This document shows positions 5,270 to 5,723 of a stretch of DNA of 5,723 bases, piece after piece. Each line of letters starts with the position of its first letter. Position 1 is the first letter of the stretch. The notes under the pieces were generated by a model. The model saw only the letters and a program-made list of their open reading frames with translations, did not search any database and was not told the DNA's origin. Location: positions 1 to 5,723 of the forward strand of contig JAITJU010000207.1 in the NCBI GenBank assembly GCA_031278735.1, read 5' to 3'. Both the position numbers and the translations under genes were made by a program. The stretch is from Zoogloeaceae bacterium (GTDB lineage Bacteria > Pseudomonadota > Gammaproteobacteria > Burkholderiales > Rhodocyclaceae).

Positions 5270-5723
5270 GGAGGAAGTCGATACGGCGCCGCGGAAGTCC
5301 ACATCGACATCAACCCGCCCCGAATGCCCGACGAAACCTCCCGGCGTTCCCTCTTCGTCGCCATCGAACGCGCCAGCCGCTGGGGCTTCCCGCGCATCCA
5401 CGACAACCAGAGCGAAGCGAGCAGACTGGATTTTCTCGAACGCCTGCAAGCCGCCTGCCCGATCCGCATCCGCGCGATCCGGACGGACAACGGCAATGAA
5501 TTCACCGACCGCTTCAACGGACGCATCAGCGAACTTTGCCGGCAAACCCGCTTTGCCAGCGCCGCCGAACGGGAACAAACCCTGAACGATTCTCTCCTGA
5601 CGTACAACCACTTCATCCCGCAACAGGCCATCGGTCATCGATCTCCCATCGATGCCTTCGCGTCATGCTATGCTCAGCACCCTGATCTGTTCATCGCGCC
5701 AGTTTATAATCATACGGAACGCG
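5270..5723 (+). pseudogene. IS481-family transposase remnant, 5'-truncated and internally deleted
   Basis: From about 5282 the frame reads YGAAEVHIDIN, then MPDETSRRSLFVAIERASRW, a helix, ACPIRIRAIRTDNGNEFTDR, NGRISE, RFASAAE, YNHFIPQ and HPDLF. This is the rve integrase core of IS481-type transposases, in family order. The first two catalytic aspartates are present at codons 5306-5308 (HID) and 5486-5488 (TDN), about 60 residues apart, as expected. The segment that should follow, roughly 30-40 residues ending in the VERFNGR block with the catalytic Glu, is missing: FTDRF joins NGRIS directly near 5507-5518. The N-terminal helix-turn-helix part is also absent; the frame is open back to 5198 but shows no recognisable domain. 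No terminal inverted repeat is seen. The frame has no stop and leaves the window a few codons before the usual end. It cannot be an active transposase. Confidence 0.85.

Noticed and set aside
5267..5276. Strong Shine-Dalgarno-like AAAGGAGGAA before the IS481 remnant
   Set aside because: No ATG, GTG or TTG follows at a usable distance; the first in-frame ATG is at 5324, about 50 bases on and inside the conserved domain.
5228..5638. Two overlapping - strand open frames (5228-5638 and 5257-5631)
   Set aside because: Both are antisense to the recognisable IS481 integrase core and show no known motif.
5705..5710. TATAAT as a -10 promoter box
   Set aside because: It falls in the conserved VYNH codons of the transposase and no convincing -35 is positioned upstream, so coding constraint explains it.

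Overview
The window reads as chromosomal DNA from a GC-rich proteobacterium. The helicase (DeaD/CsdA architecture) and the class A penicillin-binding protein 1C with a BiPBP_C tail point to a beta- or gammaproteobacterium, with Betaproteobacteria my preference. That placement rests on protein style and base composition only. No rRNA, tRNA or CRISPR array is visible.

Layout, left to right. (1) Bases 1-329 carry the last codons of a DNA methyltransferase of the MmeI-like / type IIG-IIL restriction-modification kind on the + strand. Its frame runs on into repeat DNA and stops at 327-329. (2) Bases about 130-480 are a repeat island of GGACGGA-type units: an 85-bp direct duplication, then a perfect 21-bp inverted repeat. 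(3) pbpC (326-2797, +) encodes PBP1C. Its only usable start codon and its first roughly 47-50 residues lie in the repeat island, and it overlaps the methyltransferase stop by four bases (ATGA). (4) A short intergenic region holds an A-tract/hairpin/T-tract terminator that can serve both convergent genes. (5) A DEAD-box RNA helicase of the DeaD/CsdA type (2910-5000, -) has an unusual N-terminal extension built from a 9-bp tandem repeat, and reads DEGD instead of DEAD in motif II. (6) Bases 5001 to about 5270 hold the helicase leader, a weak promoter candidate and no gene. (7) From about 5270 to the right edge is a decayed IS481-family transposase. It lacks its N-terminal part and has an internal in-frame deletion that removes the catalytic glutamate.

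The genes do not form one pathway. PBP1C is a periplasmic peptidoglycan synthase anchored in the inner membrane. The helicase is a cytoplasmic RNA-remodelling enzyme typically linked to cold adaptation and ribosome assembly. The methyltransferase and the IS481 remnant are accessory or mobile functions. The common theme is repeat DNA taken into coding frames: the island supplies the C-terminus of one protein and the N-terminus of the next, and a 9-bp minisatellite supplies the helicase N-terminus. I see no new multi-gene defence or biosynthetic system. The most unusual items are the helicase tripeptide repeat, with a charged residue at every third position for 20 units, and the repeat island at the methyltransferase/pbpC junction.
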